A stretch of 64,000 bases of DNA from the NCBI RefSeq assembly GCF_900117425.1, contig NZ_FPEH01000014.1:1-64000 (forward strand), read 5' to 3'. This DNA comes from Novosphingobium sp. NDB2Meth1. GTDB taxonomy: Bacteria > Pseudomonadota > Alphaproteobacteria > Sphingomonadales > Sphingomonadaceae. The position numbers and the translations under genes were made by a program. The notes beneath the pieces were generated by a model. It did no database searches, had not been told where the DNA came from, and saw nothing but the letters and a program-made list of their open reading frames with translations. Position 1 is the stretch's first letter; every line of letters begins with the position of its first letter. Shown here piece by piece: positions 17,178-26,449 of this stretch.

Positions 17178-17434
17178 GCAGCCGCTCCGTCGAACAGTTC
17201 CGCCTCAAGGCCGAGCTGGCGGGCGGTTTCGCGCAAATGGTCCGATGGCTCGATCACCGCGCCATCGCCGGTGCGGCGCGCGCTGACGAGGAGCTGGAGC
17301 ATGGTCTGCCCGATCTGCGTGCAATCGCGCGCATTGATGTGGAGCGCGCCCGAACCGAGCCCGGCCACCATTTCCGGCAGCAGGGCCTCGGCTGCGGCGC
17401 GGTCGCACCGGGAGGGCAGGGTGATCGTCGGCAT
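17174..17434 (-). CDS. STAS-domain protein leading the chemotaxis operon
   Basis: An 86-aa single STAS-like domain (LPSRCDRAAAEALLPEMVAG, ALHINARDCTQIGQTMLQLL), like anti-anti-sigma factors or MlaB-type proteins. Small STAS proteins open some chemosensory operons, where their job is poorly known. The usual phosphorylatable Ser/Thr position is occupied by TQIGQTM here, so Thr is possible. It overlaps cheA by four bases. ATG 17434 fits the fold; upstream residues do not. Confidence 0.7.
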   Translation of the reverse strand: MPTITLPSRCDRAAAEALLPEMVAGLGSGALHINARDCTQIGQTMLQLLVSARRTGDGAVIEPSDHLRETARQLGLEAELFDGAAA

Positions 17435-17636
17435 AGAGGCGGGGTCCCTCGCTGGCCCCCGATCCGGGAGCACGCTTTCCCGTCTGGCTTAGTCGGCAAG
17501 CGGCAAAGGTCGCCTTGCCTGGGGTTTACGGTGAGATACTTAACGGCCCGAGGAGAAATTGCAGGGAGGCGGCGGCGTATCACCCAGCCGAAGCAGCGCC
17601 CACAGGCGGCGCGCCAACAGGAAGGTAAGCCTCCCC
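17435..17636. promoter_or_regulatory. Divergent regulatory region between the che operon and the second cheB
   Basis: The 202 bases must hold the promoters for both transcripts. CGGCAA occurs at 17494-17499 and again at 17501-17506, with CTTGCC at 17514-17519; the same word forms the palindromes upstream of flagellin and flgB. TTAAC occurs near 17551. No -24/-12 or -35/-10 pair stands out. Confidence 0.4.
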
Positions 17637-18668
17637 ATGCACGAAGCCCGGGTCCTCGTGGTCGACGATTCCGCCGCGATGCGCGCGCTCTTTTCCGATA
17701 TCCTCGACGAGGCGAAGAACGTCCGCGTGGTGGGCGTGGCAGCGAACGCCGGCGCCGCGCGCGAACAGATCGCCGAACTGAAGCCCAACGTGATCACGCT
17801 CGACGTGGAAATGCCGGGCATGAGCGGGATCGAGTTCCTTGCGGAGATCATGGAGACCAATCCGCTGCCAGTGGTGATGCTCTCCAGCCTGACGCAGGCG
17901 GGCACCGAAACCTCGCTCAAGGCCTATGAACTGGGCGCCGTGGAATGCTTCCCCAAGCCGCTCAAGGCGACGCCCGAACAGTTCAGCAAGACGGTCGGCA
18001 AGCTCGGCAAGATCGTGCTCGCCGCGGCCAACAGCAACGTGCACGACCGCAAGGGCCGTGCCGAGCAGAAGGCCGCCGCCGATGTGCCCTTCACGTGGAA
18101 CGGCCATATCGCGGCGTTCAGCGCCTCGATGGGCGGGATCGACGCGCTGACGACGATCCTGAGCGGTTTTCCTGCCAACTGCCCGCCGACGGTGGTGTGC
18201 CTGCAGGCCGAGCCGATGGTGGTCGAGACCTTTATCAAGCGGCTCGATACCGATCTCAAATGCAACGTGCGCGCCGCGAAGGACGGCGCCAACCTGACCC
18301 CCGGTACGATCCACATCGCCGCCGATCCGGATCGCCACGTGGTGGTCGAACCCGGCCAGCCGCCGCGCATCCGCCTGATGGAGCGCGATCCGGTCGACGG
18401 CGCGCGTCCTTCCGCCAACCTCCTGTTCGGCTCGATCGCGCGCGGTGCGGTGCCGGCAGTGGGCGCGGTGCTGACCGGCATGGGCAGCGATGGTGCGCGC
18501 GGGCTCAAGCTGATGCGCGATGCGGGGCAGGACACGCTGGTGCAGGACCGCGCGACCGCGATGGTGGCCGAAGCCCCCAGCGCTGCCATCGAAGCCGGCG
18601 CCGCCGCGCGCGAGGTAGGCCTCAGCGATCTGGGCATGGCCGTGCTGAAAGCCTGCGCGATCGGCTGA
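17637..18668 (+). CDS. CheB-like response regulator lacking the catalytic His
   Basis: A 343-aa receiver plus CheB methylesterase-like protein. Receiver acceptor is D56 (TLDVEMPG). In the esterase half, Ser (S164, FSASMGG) and Asp (D285, LTGMGSDG) are kept, but the histidine expected in the VVxQH strand is replaced: CPPTVVCLQAEP puts Gln at 190. Methylesterase activity is therefore doubtful. It may act as a phosphate sink or regulatory partner. Spacing of residues matches E. coli CheB closely. It is divergent from cheA and followed by a strong terminator, so it is a single-gene unit. Confidence 0.85.
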   Translation: MHEARVLVVDDSAAMRALFSDILDEAKNVRVVGVAANAGAAREQIAELKPNVITLDVEMPGMSGIEFLAEIMETNPLPVVMLSSLTQAGTETSLKAYELGAVECFPKPLKATPEQFSKTVGKLGKIVLAAANSNVHDRKGRAEQKAAADVPFTWNGHIAAFSASMGGIDALTTILSGFPANCPPTVVCLQAEPMVVETFIKRLDTDLKCNVRAAKDGANLTPGTIHIAADPDRHVVVEPGQPPRIRLMERDPVDGARPSANLLFGSIARGAVPAVGAVLTGMGSDGARGLKLMRDAGQDTLVQDRATAMVAEAPSAAIEAGAAAREVGLSDLGMAVLKACAIG

Positions 18669-18718
18669 CCGGCCCGACGACTTACCTCTGAGGCGTTCAT
18701 CCCCCGTAACGCCCCTCT

Positions 18719-18757
18719 GGCCCGGAACCGTCTGGCGCGGTTCCGGGCCGTCTTTTT
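18719..18757 (+). terminator. Rho-independent terminator of the second cheB
   Basis: GGCCCGGAACC (18719-18729) pairs perfectly with GGTTCCGGGCC (18739-18749) around a 9-base loop, followed by GTCTTTTT. Classic intrinsic terminator 50 bases after the stop codon; on the other strand it lies 28 bases past the tricorn-like gene. Confidence 0.88.
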
Positions 18758-18784
18758 GGTGCTCGGCTGCCGGCGATCCCGGGG

Positions 18785-21700
18785 TTACGGCCGCGGCAAG
18801 GGTATCGGCGATTTCGCCGGCGTTCCAACCGGCGGGAGTGGTTTCGGCACAAGGGGAGCGGCGGGTTGCGTCGCCAACCTGTCCTTCAGATAGTCGACGG
18901 CCGCCTGCAACTGGGCATCACTGCCGGTGAACGAGGCATGCGGCGGATTGTCGACGACGATATCAGGTTCCACACCCCACCCCTCGATCAGCCATTCGCC
19001 ATCGAGCCGGTACTGCGCAAACTCCGCGATACGCGCGATCCCGTTGTCGGTGAGCGTAGGGCGGCCGGTCAGCCAGATGCCCGCCCCGGCAGTGCGCTGT
19101 CCGATCAGCGGTCCAATTCCGAGGGACTTGATTCCGGCTGCAAAGGTTTCGCCATCGGAATAGGTCTGCTCATCGATCAGCACCGCGATCGGTCCGCGAT
19201 AGGCGCCTTGCATGTTGGTATAGGGCTTGCCGCCGGGTGCTGCCCAGAAGGCCCAGGCGCGGCGCAGCAGAGCCCCGATGATCATGCTGTCGACATTGCC
19301 GCCGTTGTTGTCGCGCACGTCGATGATCATCCCCTCGCGCTCGGACTGGCCATAGAAATCGCGGGCGAATTCGGCGACATCATCTTCGACCATCGCGGCG
19401 AGCGCGACATAGCCGATCTTCCCGCCCGAGAGCCGGTCGACCGCCGCGCGGGTCCGGATCACCCGGTCGCGATACTCCGCGCCGATCTCGGCCACGAACG
19501 ACACCGGCTTGATGATGGCGGAGCGTGCCACCCCGCCCCGGGTGAGATCGAGCCGCACTTCCTGTCCGACCTTGCCTGCCAGCGCGCGCGCGACATCGGC
19601 CTGGCTCGCGATGGCCGCACCGTCGATGCGGACAATCACGTCTCCTTCGCGGACATCGACGCCGGGCCGCTTGAGCGGAGAGCGCAGGGCGATGATATCG
19701 GGGTCTGAATCGTTGATTTGCGTGATCCGCATGCCCCCGCCCGCGTTGGCGGCGAGGCGGGCGCCGAGATAGCCCATTTCCGGGTTCTTGCCGTCGACAG
19801 GAACTTCGCCGGGGCCGATCTGGCTGTGAAGAATGCCGAGCGACCATGACATTTCGGAGAGGATCGCATTCAATTCCGCGCGGTGGCCGATGCGCGCCAC
19901 GAACGGCTCCAGCCGGGCGCGCACCGCGTTCCAGTCCACGCTGCGCAACTTGGGATCATAGGCAAAATCGCGGTGCAGACGCCAGGCATCGAGAAACATC
20001 TGGTGCCATTCCTCGCGCGGGTCGATCTGCAAGCGCCAGTCGGCAAGGCGCACACGGTTCGGATCCAGCTTTTCGGGCAGTTTCTCGCCGGCGGGAACAA
20101 GCAGCAGCGCCAGCGTTTCGGGCGGCCCAGTGACGAGGAAAACGGTCTTGCGGTCCGCCGAAAGCGACGCGCCGAGGACCGACTTGGCGAAGGTCTCGAT
20201 CTTGGGATCATCCTTGCTGATGGCAATCGAGATGAGTTCATCTTCGCCGCGCATGGCAAGCAGATGCTTTTCGGCGACCAGCAGGGAACCGGTGATGCCG
20301 GTGGCACCGGGCACCTTGTAGAGGCGCGCGGCGAGGCCATCCATCACCACGTTCGCAGGGGCAGGCTTCTTGCCCTTCCGGTCTGCCTTGCCGTCGTCGG
20401 CCTTTGCCTTGTCCGGCGTGGCTGCGTTGCTGGTCGCGGCGCTGTCGTCAGAGGCGGGTTTGGCAGCAGCCGTGAGCTCGGTATCGACGCTGAAGGGAAA
20501 ATCGGCGGCGGGATCGAGTTGGACCGCGTAGATCTCACCGCGGTCCGGGAAGGAAACGCCCATGTTGCGGTCACCCCAAGGGTTGCCGGGACGAGGATCG
20601 AAATTGCGCTCCGAGACGAAATAGAGCCAGCGCCCGTCGGCCGAGAAGGCCGGCGAGGTGTCGTTGTATTTGCGCGAGGTGGCTTCCACCCGGCGCCCGT
20701 CGGACAGGGATTGCACCACGATCACGCCGCGCGGGGCCGCGCCGCCGTCCTGATCTTCCGAATAGGCGATGGTGCGCCCGTCAGGCGAGAAACGGACGTC
20801 GGTAAACGGCTGGTCGCTTCCCGCCTTGTTCTGCGCGAGCAGGGTCACGGCGCCGCTTGCCACGTCGAGCTTCTGGAGGCGCGCAGCCTTGTCGGCGAAG
20901 ACGATGGTCTTGCCGTCCGGCGACACCTCGAAATTCCAGATATGGCTGGCGTAGTCCTTGATGATGGCAACGGGCGGTCCGGAGCCGTCTGCGGGCATGC
21001 GGAACACCCCGCCGGCGAGGTCCTTGTCAAGGAGCAGAAACACCGTCTTGCCGTCGGGCGAGACTTGCGCCTGGCGCGCGCGGGCATCGAGCGGAACCGG
21101 CAGTTCGACGCGGCGCCGATCCCTGGGAAAACCGAGCGCAACGCGGCCGCGCGCGGTGACGGCGACGCTTTGCCCGGACGGGGCGATCGTCGCGCCGGTG
21201 AAGAAGCGCAGCGGCTTGTCGAGCGCGCGCACGCGGGTTTGCGCCCGATCGGTGATGATCTGCAGATCAAGCTTGCGCAGCGCCTTGTCGGCGAGGCCGA
21301 AGACGTAGATGTCGGCCCCGTTCTGCAGGAAGATCCGGTCACCGTCGAGGCTGGCCTGCCGGATCGGGAAGGGCATCGTATCCGATTCCCGGCGCACCCC
21401 TGAGCCATCTACCGCGACGGACCAGATGGCATCGCCGCCGCTCTGGTCGGAGACGAAATAGATGCGGCCTCCATGCGCCATCGGCATGCTGACAGGGCCG
21501 TCGAAATCGGCGAGCAGACGGACCGCCTCGGCACTTGTGCCGAGCTCCCAGCGCCACAACTGACCCATCCCGCCGCCGCGGTACTGGACGGCGTTGTCAT
21601 TGCTGGTGCCGATGCCCCGCCGCGTGAAGAACAGCGTCCGGCCATCGCTGCCGAAGGCGGCATCCTGCACCCGGGCCAGCGGGATCGCCACCGGATCGCC

Positions 21701-22135
21701 GCCGCGCGGATCGACGCTGTAGAGGACCTGGGTGAAACCGCCCTTCTCGAGCCGAGAGAGGAACAGGACTTTTCCGTCGGGAGTCCAGCCGATGGTGCGG
21801 ACGCCGCCGCCGGCAAAGGTGAGCCGGCGCGGCGCGCCGCCGGCCAGCGGCATCACATAGATATCCCCGGCGCTGTCGTAGGCAGCGTTGAACGCGATCT
21901 GCTGTCCGTCGGGTGAAATGCGGGGATAGCTTTCCTCCTCGAGGTGATTTGTCAGGCGAATGGCCGTGCCGCCGCTGGTTTCCGCGCGCCACAGGTCGCC
22001 CTCACTGGCGAAGACCAGCGTCTCGCCATGCGCGACGGGGTACTGATAGAAGCCCGAGTCGGCCCGTGCCGCAAAGGGCAGTATCGCGGACCACAGCGCG
22101 GCCGAAATGATCGCCGCTTGACGCAAGAATTTCAC
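18785..22135 (-). CDS. Secreted tricorn-like S41 peptidase
   Basis: A 1116-aa protein with a signal peptide (MKFLRQAAIISAALWSAILP, cleaved near ARADSG). It has a long N-terminal half of TolB/WD-like propeller repeats (recurring FSPDGRTIAY and VSPDGKTIVF type blades), a low-complexity Lys/Ala linker near residue 575, a PDZ domain (about 825-900), and an S41 catalytic domain. DVRDNNGGNVDS and DEQTYSDGETF (nucleophile Ser) match tricorn proteases. It probably degrades peptides in the periplasm. Not part of the flagellar operons; it lies between fliS and the terminator. Confidence 0.85.
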   Translation of the reverse strand: MKFLRQAAIISAALWSAILPFAARADSGFYQYPVAHGETLVFASEGDLWRAETSGGTAIRLTNHLEEESYPRISPDGQQIAFNAAYDSAGDIYVMPLAGGAPRRLTFAGGGVRTIGWTPDGKVLFLSRLEKGGFTQVLYSVDPRGGDPVAIPLARVQDAAFGSDGRTLFFTRRGIGTSNDNAVQYRGGGMGQLWRWELGTSAEAVRLLADFDGPVSMPMAHGGRIYFVSDQSGGDAIWSVAVDGSGVRRESDTMPFPIRQASLDGDRIFLQNGADIYVFGLADKALRKLDLQIITDRAQTRVRALDKPLRFFTGATIAPSGQSVAVTARGRVALGFPRDRRRVELPVPLDARARQAQVSPDGKTVFLLLDKDLAGGVFRMPADGSGPPVAIIKDYASHIWNFEVSPDGKTIVFADKAARLQKLDVASGAVTLLAQNKAGSDQPFTDVRFSPDGRTIAYSEDQDGGAAPRGVIVVQSLSDGRRVEATSRKYNDTSPAFSADGRWLYFVSERNFDPRPGNPWGDRNMGVSFPDRGEIYAVQLDPAADFPFSVDTELTAAAKPASDDSAATSNAATPDKAKADDGKADRKGKKPAPANVVMDGLAARLYKVPGATGITGSLLVAEKHLLAMRGEDELISIAISKDDPKIETFAKSVLGASLSADRKTVFLVTGPPETLALLLVPAGEKLPEKLDPNRVRLADWRLQIDPREEWHQMFLDAWRLHRDFAYDPKLRSVDWNAVRARLEPFVARIGHRAELNAILSEMSWSLGILHSQIGPGEVPVDGKNPEMGYLGARLAANAGGGMRITQINDSDPDIIALRSPLKRPGVDVREGDVIVRIDGAAIASQADVARALAGKVGQEVRLDLTRGGVARSAIIKPVSFVAEIGAEYRDRVIRTRAAVDRLSGGKIGYVALAAMVEDDVAEFARDFYGQSEREGMIIDVRDNNGGNVDSMIIGALLRRAWAFWAAPGGKPYTNMQGAYRGPIAVLIDEQTYSDGETFAAGIKSLGIGPLIGQRTAGAGIWLTGRPTLTDNGIARIAEFAQYRLDGEWLIEGWGVEPDIVVDNPPHASFTGSDAQLQAAVDYLKDRLATQPAAPLVPKPLPPVGTPAKSPIPLPRP

Positions 22136-22260
22136 CGATTTACCCCCGGGCTACTTTGCCGGGAAGCTGCCATTACTGCGCCGCATTGGCAAGGTGATCG
22201 CAAACAGCCGGGAACTCGCCGTGCCCCGTGACGGTTGGGGCAAGGCAGCCATCGCGGCGC

Positions 22261-22641
22261 TCAGCCGGCCGCCGTTCCCAGCATCGCCTCGCGGATATCG
22301 AGGAGGTCGGTGCGGATGGTTTCGAGTTGTGCGGGGTCGAAACGCAGCGCGTTGTCGAGGATCGTGCGGCGGGCGGCCTGGTAGAGCTGGAGAAGGGGCG
22401 CGCCGACGGGGTTCGAGCTGTCCACGCCGAGTTCCAGCGCGGTGATCGCCGCGACGGCGCGGGTGAGTGCGGCGCTCTTGGCGGCATTGTCGCCGTGCTC
22501 CTGCGCATAGATCGCGCGGCCGAGCGAGCCGGCGGCTTGCTCGAGGCACAGCGCGACGAGCTGGAGCGAGCTGGCGCCCTTGACGCGTGCATCGAAATCG
22601 ACGCGGCGGTAGGTCTCTCCGGGATCACGGCTCAGCAGCAT
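22261..22641 (-). CDS. fliS: Flagellin export chaperone FliS
   Basis: A 126-aa four-helix protein. YRRVDFDARVKGASSLQLVA matches the first FliS helix. It binds the flagellin C terminus to block premature assembly and deliver it to FlhA. The start ATG 22641 shares one base with the fliD stop, so it is coupled to fliD. It is the last gene of the long fli operon. The classic N-terminal Y..N sequence is replaced by RDPGETYRRVD. Confidence 0.82.
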   Translation of the reverse strand: MLLSRDPGETYRRVDFDARVKGASSLQLVALCLEQAAGSLGRAIYAQEHGDNAAKSAALTRAVAAITALELGVDSSNPVGAPLLQLYQAARRTILDNALRFDPAQLETIRTDLLDIREAMLGTAAG

Positions 22642-24080
22642 CAGTTGTTCTTCCCGTTCCACGCGTCGATCTGGGCCTGCAGGAACGACAGGGTCGATTT
22701 CGAGCCGGTGATGTTCGTATCAAGCTTCGCGAAGCGCGTGACGAGGCGCTGGCGCAGGTCTTCCTGCTTGGTCTCGATCGTGCTCTTCTGCGTCCCGAGC
22801 GTGGTCTGCAGCTTGGTCAGCCGGGCAATCGAGCCGCCGAGCGAGGACGCATCGCTGGTCGAACCGACCGTGCGCGCAAGTTTGTCGAACGTGGCGTAGA
22901 CACCGTAGAGGCCATTGGTGAACATCGCGCCGGTGCCGATCGGATCGCGCTTGATCGTCGCGGCGAGGCGATCCGTATCGAGGCTGAAGCTGCCGTCGCG
23001 GTTGGTCTTGAGGCCGAGGTCGGCAAGCGTGGTGGGCGCGCCGGTGGTGTTGGCGGGCATGACCTGCGCACTGGCCAGCGTGGTGAGCTGGCGGCGCAGC
23101 GTACGCGCTCCGGGATCGTTGCTGAGGACGCCGCTGGTGGGATCGGTATCCTTGTTGAGTTCCGACACCATCTCGTTGAGCGCGGAGGTGAGGTCCTGCA
23201 TCGCGCTGGTAATGGCCGCGCCCGGATCGCTGTAGCTGATCGTGGTGGGCGCGCCCGGATTGGTGCCGGTGAGCTTGAGCGATAGGCCCGGGGCGGCGTC
23301 GCTGATCGTGTTCGTCTTCGAAGTGCGGGACACGCCGTCGAGCAGGAAGGCGGCGTCGGTGGCCGGGGTTTTGAGCCGCGAAAGGTTCGTGGCCGGGTCC
23401 CATGCCAGCGCCGAAAGACCGGGGTTCAGGGGATCTTCCGTCGCCTCGAGCACGAAGCCGTTTGCCGCGCCGTCTTCGCCCTTGAGCACGAGCTGCGGGC
23501 CACTGGCGCCTGCCGCGACATAGGCGGTGACGCCTGCGCCCTTGGCGTTGATGGCGCTGGCGATATCGCCGAGCGTGGCGGTGCTGGAAACGGTGATGTC
23601 GACCTGCGCGCGCGATGGGTCGGCGGTGAACGTGCTGCCGGAAACGGTGCCGAAGCGCAGCGTCAGCGTGCCTGCGCCGACAGGGGCGGTCTCGCTGGCG
23701 AGCGCGGGGGAGACCAGCGTCTGCGCCTTGGCCAGCGCGGTGACTTCGAGCGTCGTCGTGCCGCGCCCGGTGGCCGCGCCCTTGCTGACCTGGGCCACGC
23801 TGGCATTGGCGATCTGCGGCGTCGCGGCAAGGTCGCCGGTGCGTACGCGGTCGCCCAGCGAGGACGCGAGGCTTGAAATCATGCTCCTGAGCGTGGAGGC
23901 GGAGGAGATCTGGGACGTGATCCGGTCCGTCTTCGCGGTGATCTGATCGAGCCGGGCCGCGTACTGCGCGGCAGCGAGCTGTTCCGCCAGCTGCGACATG
24001 TTGATCCCGCTGCCCGCGCCGAGCGTGGACACCAGGTTGGCGGTGGCCGAAGTCGAGGAGGTGGCAGACGTGGTCGGCAT
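22641..24080 (-). CDS. fliD: Filament cap protein FliD
   Basis: A 479-aa FliD. The N-terminal FliD_N domain (LVSTLGAGSGINMSQLAEQL) and the C-terminal FliD_C domain with long helices (residues about 420-475: QTTLGTQKSTIETKQEDLRQ) are recognised. It caps the growing filament. It follows flhB after 30 bases and precedes fliS. A cap protein of this type is missing in many alphaproteobacteria such as Caulobacter, which makes this flagellar set look more beta/gammaproteobacterial. Confidence 0.88.
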   Translation of the reverse strand: MPTTSATSSTSATANLVSTLGAGSGINMSQLAEQLAAAQYAARLDQITAKTDRITSQISSASTLRSMISSLASSLGDRVRTGDLAATPQIANASVAQVSKGAATGRGTTTLEVTALAKAQTLVSPALASETAPVGAGTLTLRFGTVSGSTFTADPSRAQVDITVSSTATLGDIASAINAKGAGVTAYVAAGASGPQLVLKGEDGAANGFVLEATEDPLNPGLSALAWDPATNLSRLKTPATDAAFLLDGVSRTSKTNTISDAAPGLSLKLTGTNPGAPTTISYSDPGAAITSAMQDLTSALNEMVSELNKDTDPTSGVLSNDPGARTLRRQLTTLASAQVMPANTTGAPTTLADLGLKTNRDGSFSLDTDRLAATIKRDPIGTGAMFTNGLYGVYATFDKLARTVGSTSDASSLGGSIARLTKLQTTLGTQKSTIETKQEDLRQRLVTRFAKLDTNITGSKSTLSFLQAQIDAWNGKNN

Positions 24081-24110
24081 GTTTTCCAGAACGGTCGATG
24101 TGAGGCGGGC

Positions 24111-25244
24111 TTAAGCCGCTTCGGGTCGGCCTTCGGCGTCGAACCGCAGTTCCAGCGGGACATCGACCTGCGGCTGCGGCGGCGCATCGCCGCGCTTCAG
24201 CGCAAGGACGAAGGCGAGGACGGCGGCGACGGCGGCGTAGAGCTCCTCGCGGATCATCTGGTTCTCGCGCGTGGTGAAGTAGACCGAGCGTGCGAGCGCG
24301 GGAGACGAGAGCGTGGGAACGGCCATTTCCACCGCCATTTCGCGCATCGCCAGCGCCTTCTCGCCACGTCCTTTGGCGAGCACGACGGGGGCGGGGGCCT
24401 TGTCCGGATCGTAGGCGAGCGCGACGCTGAAGTGGGTCGGGTTGGTGATGACGAACTGGGCTTCCTTCATCGCCGAGGCGAGCCCGCCCATCGCGATCTG
24501 GCGCTGGCGCTGGCGGATTGCCGCCTTGCGTTCGGGCGAGCCTTCGCTTTCCTTGTTCTCGTCCTTGAGGTCCTGCAGCGACATGCGCAGGCGCATCATG
24601 CGGCGCAGGTACTGGACCGGGTAATCGACCAGCGCGATGACGACGAGGCCGCCGCCGAGGGCATAGAGCAGGGCGAGCATGGTGTCCCAGCTGTAGGCCA
24701 GTTGCCCGCGCAGTTCGCCGCTACCAAGGCCGGTGATGGCGGGGAGGCGGCCCTTGACCCAGATATAGGCGATCGTGCCGAGCAGCAGGAGCTTGGCGAG
24801 GCCTTTGCCGAGCTCGATCCAGCCTTGCGGGCCGAACATGCGCTTGAGGCCGGACAGTGGATTGAGGCGCGAGGCCTTGGGGGCGAGATTGCCACCGACC
24901 CAGCGGCCTTCGCCGAGGCCGAGTTGCGAGACGAGGGCCGCGCCCATGAGGACTGCGCCAAGCGTGAGCACGGGAGGCAGCGCAGTGATGAGGGCCGCGG
25001 TGATCAGCGGCGTGGCGTCGAAATGATCGAGGCTGGCGCGGTCCCACGTAAGGCCAGTACGCGCGGTGCGGCTCATGCTGTCGAGCAGCCACGGGCCCGC
25101 AAATTGCAGCCATGCCGCGCTGGCGAGCACGCCGACTGCGATGCCAAGTTCGCGCGGGCGCAGGACGTCGCCGTTCTTGGCGGCATCTTTGCGGCGTTTC
25201 TCGGTCGGGGCGAATGTCTTTTCGCCCGGTGTTTCCTCAGCCAT
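24111..25244 (-). CDS. flhB: Flagellar export switch protein FlhB
   Basis: A 377-aa inner-membrane protein with four hydrophobic segments (about 33-55, 85-105, 150-165, 185-205) and a cytoplasmic domain containing the autocleavage site NPTH at 268-271. N-terminal KTFAPTEKRRKDAAKNGD is typical. Cleavage at NPTH switches export from rod/hook to filament substrates together with FliK. Overlaps fliR by eight bases. A Pro-rich tail of about 30 residues ends the protein. Confidence 0.93.
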   Translation of the reverse strand: MAEETPGEKTFAPTEKRRKDAAKNGDVLRPRELGIAVGVLASAAWLQFAGPWLLDSMSRTARTGLTWDRASLDHFDATPLITAALITALPPVLTLGAVLMGAALVSQLGLGEGRWVGGNLAPKASRLNPLSGLKRMFGPQGWIELGKGLAKLLLLGTIAYIWVKGRLPAITGLGSGELRGQLAYSWDTMLALLYALGGGLVVIALVDYPVQYLRRMMRLRMSLQDLKDENKESEGSPERKAAIRQRQRQIAMGGLASAMKEAQFVITNPTHFSVALAYDPDKAPAPVVLAKGRGEKALAMREMAVEMAVPTLSSPALARSVYFTTRENQMIREELYAAVAAVLAFVLALKRGDAPPQPQVDVPLELRFDAEGRPEAA

Positions 25245-26028
25245 TCTTCGGGCTCACCAATTGTGCCGACTGGGTGACAGCGGTGAGCGAGAGGTCGCTT
25301 AGCTTGTCGGTGAGCAGCGGTGCAGTCAGGATCAGCGCGGCGATGCCGGCAAGGACACCGGCAGGCAGGCCCAGCGCGAGAAGGTTGAGGCTGGGCGCAG
25401 AGCGGCTGATCACCCCGGTCATGACCTGCACCAGCAGCAGCAGCAGCGTGACAGGCAGCGCGATGGCGAGCGCGGCCGTGACCATCTGCGTCCCGAAGCT
25501 GGCGACCAGCAACATGCGGTCAGGCGTGAACCAGGCGGAGCCGGGCGGGAAGGTCTCGTAGCTCTGCACGATCAGCGCGAACCACGTGAGATGCGCGCCG
25601 AGACCGAGGAACAGCACGGTCAGGAGGACCGAGAAATACTGTCCCATGACCGGCGAATGGGCGCCGCTGACCGGGTCTGCGGTCGCAGCGATACTCATGC
25701 CCATCGAGCCGCCGATCACCTCGGCAGCCATCAGCGGTGCGGCGAAGCTCCACTGGAGGACGAAGCCGAGCGAGAGGCCGATGAGGATCTCCTGCGCGGT
25801 GATGAGGAGGCCGGAAAGTGTGAACAGGGCAGTCGGAGCGGCGACCGGAGTCCAGGCGCAGATCATCACGGCGACGGCACCGGCAAGGCAGACCCGCAGT
25901 TGCATCGGCACCGAATTGGCGCCGAACAAGGGGGCGGCAAAGAGCGCCGCACCGATCCGCGTCATCACGAAGATCATGCGCCAGAACTCCGCCTCCAGCG
26001 CGCCGAAACCGAAGTGGAGGGCGATCAT
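25237..26028 (-). CDS. fliR: Flagellar export gate protein FliR
   Basis: A 263-aa integral membrane protein (about six hydrophobic stretches) of the FliPQR export gate. FWRMIFVMTRIGAALFAAPL and SVPMQLRVCLAGAVAVM near the start fit FliR. ATG 26028 chosen: the longer frame upstream only reads through GC-rich hairpins. It is separated from fliQ by 148 bases containing those hairpins, the longest gap in this operon. Confidence 0.93.
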   Translation of the reverse strand: MIALHFGFGALEAEFWRMIFVMTRIGAALFAAPLFGANSVPMQLRVCLAGAVAVMICAWTPVAAPTALFTLSGLLITAQEILIGLSLGFVLQWSFAAPLMAAEVIGGSMGMSIAATADPVSGAHSPVMGQYFSVLLTVLFLGLGAHLTWFALIVQSYETFPPGSAWFTPDRMLLVASFGTQMVTAALAIALPVTLLLLLVQVMTGVISRSAPSLNLLALGLPAGVLAGIAALILTAPLLTDKLSDLSLTAVTQSAQLVSPKNG

Positions 26029-26038
26029 GAGGTTTGCC

Positions 26039-26145
26039 CCCCTCCCCGGCGGGGAGGGGATGGGGGAGGGGGTACGGCGCTGGCGTGGTCGCGGGACTGG
26101 CGGGCCGGGGCTACCCCTCCCCAACCCCTCCCCATCGGGGAGGGG
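26039..26145. repeat. GC-rich hairpin repeats between fliQ and fliR
   Basis: CCCCTCCCC/GGGGAGGGG hairpins at 26039-26059 and 26125-26145, plus an extra CCCCTCCCC at 26114-26122. This has the look of a dispersed palindromic repeat of sphingomonads inserted in the operon. No minus-strand T run follows, so it is not a clear terminator for the fli transcript; it could stabilise or process mRNA. Confidence 0.75.
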
Positions 26146-26176
26146 CTTTTCGGGACCGGCCTGATGCGCATCCCCC

Positions 26177-26449
26177 TCACTTCCCGGTCTGCGCAATCTG
26201 GGCGAAGATATCGACGAGGAAATCGCCGATCAGCCCCATCATCGCGCTGCCCAGCAGCACCAGCACAAGCGCGATGGTGGCAAGCTTGGGGACGAAGGTG
26301 AGCGTCTGTTCGTTGATCGAGGTCGCGGCCTGCACCACGCCGACGACGAGGCCGACGGCAAGGCTGGCGAGCAGCACCGGGGCGGCGACAAGCGCGGTGA
26401 CCCAGAGCATGCGGTCGGCAAGGGCGAGCAGGGCGGAGGTGTCGTTCAT
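26177..26449 (-). CDS. fliQ: Flagellar export gate protein FliQ
   Basis: A 90-aa protein with two membrane helices (about 12-40 and 52-78), the usual FliQ size and layout. VQAATSINEQTLTFVPKL between them is the highly conserved loop. With FliP and FliR it forms the export gate in the MS ring. Shares one base with the fliP stop region. Confidence 0.95.
   Translation of the reverse strand: MNDTSALLALADRMLWVTALVAAPVLLASLAVGLVVGVVQAATSINEQTLTFVPKLATIALVLVLLGSAMMGLIGDFLVDIFAQIAQTGK

Noticed and set aside
24111..25244. Type III secretion (virulence) switch protein instead of FlhB
   Set aside because: NPTH is common to both, but the surrounding genes are all flagellar, with rod, hook and flagellin genes present.
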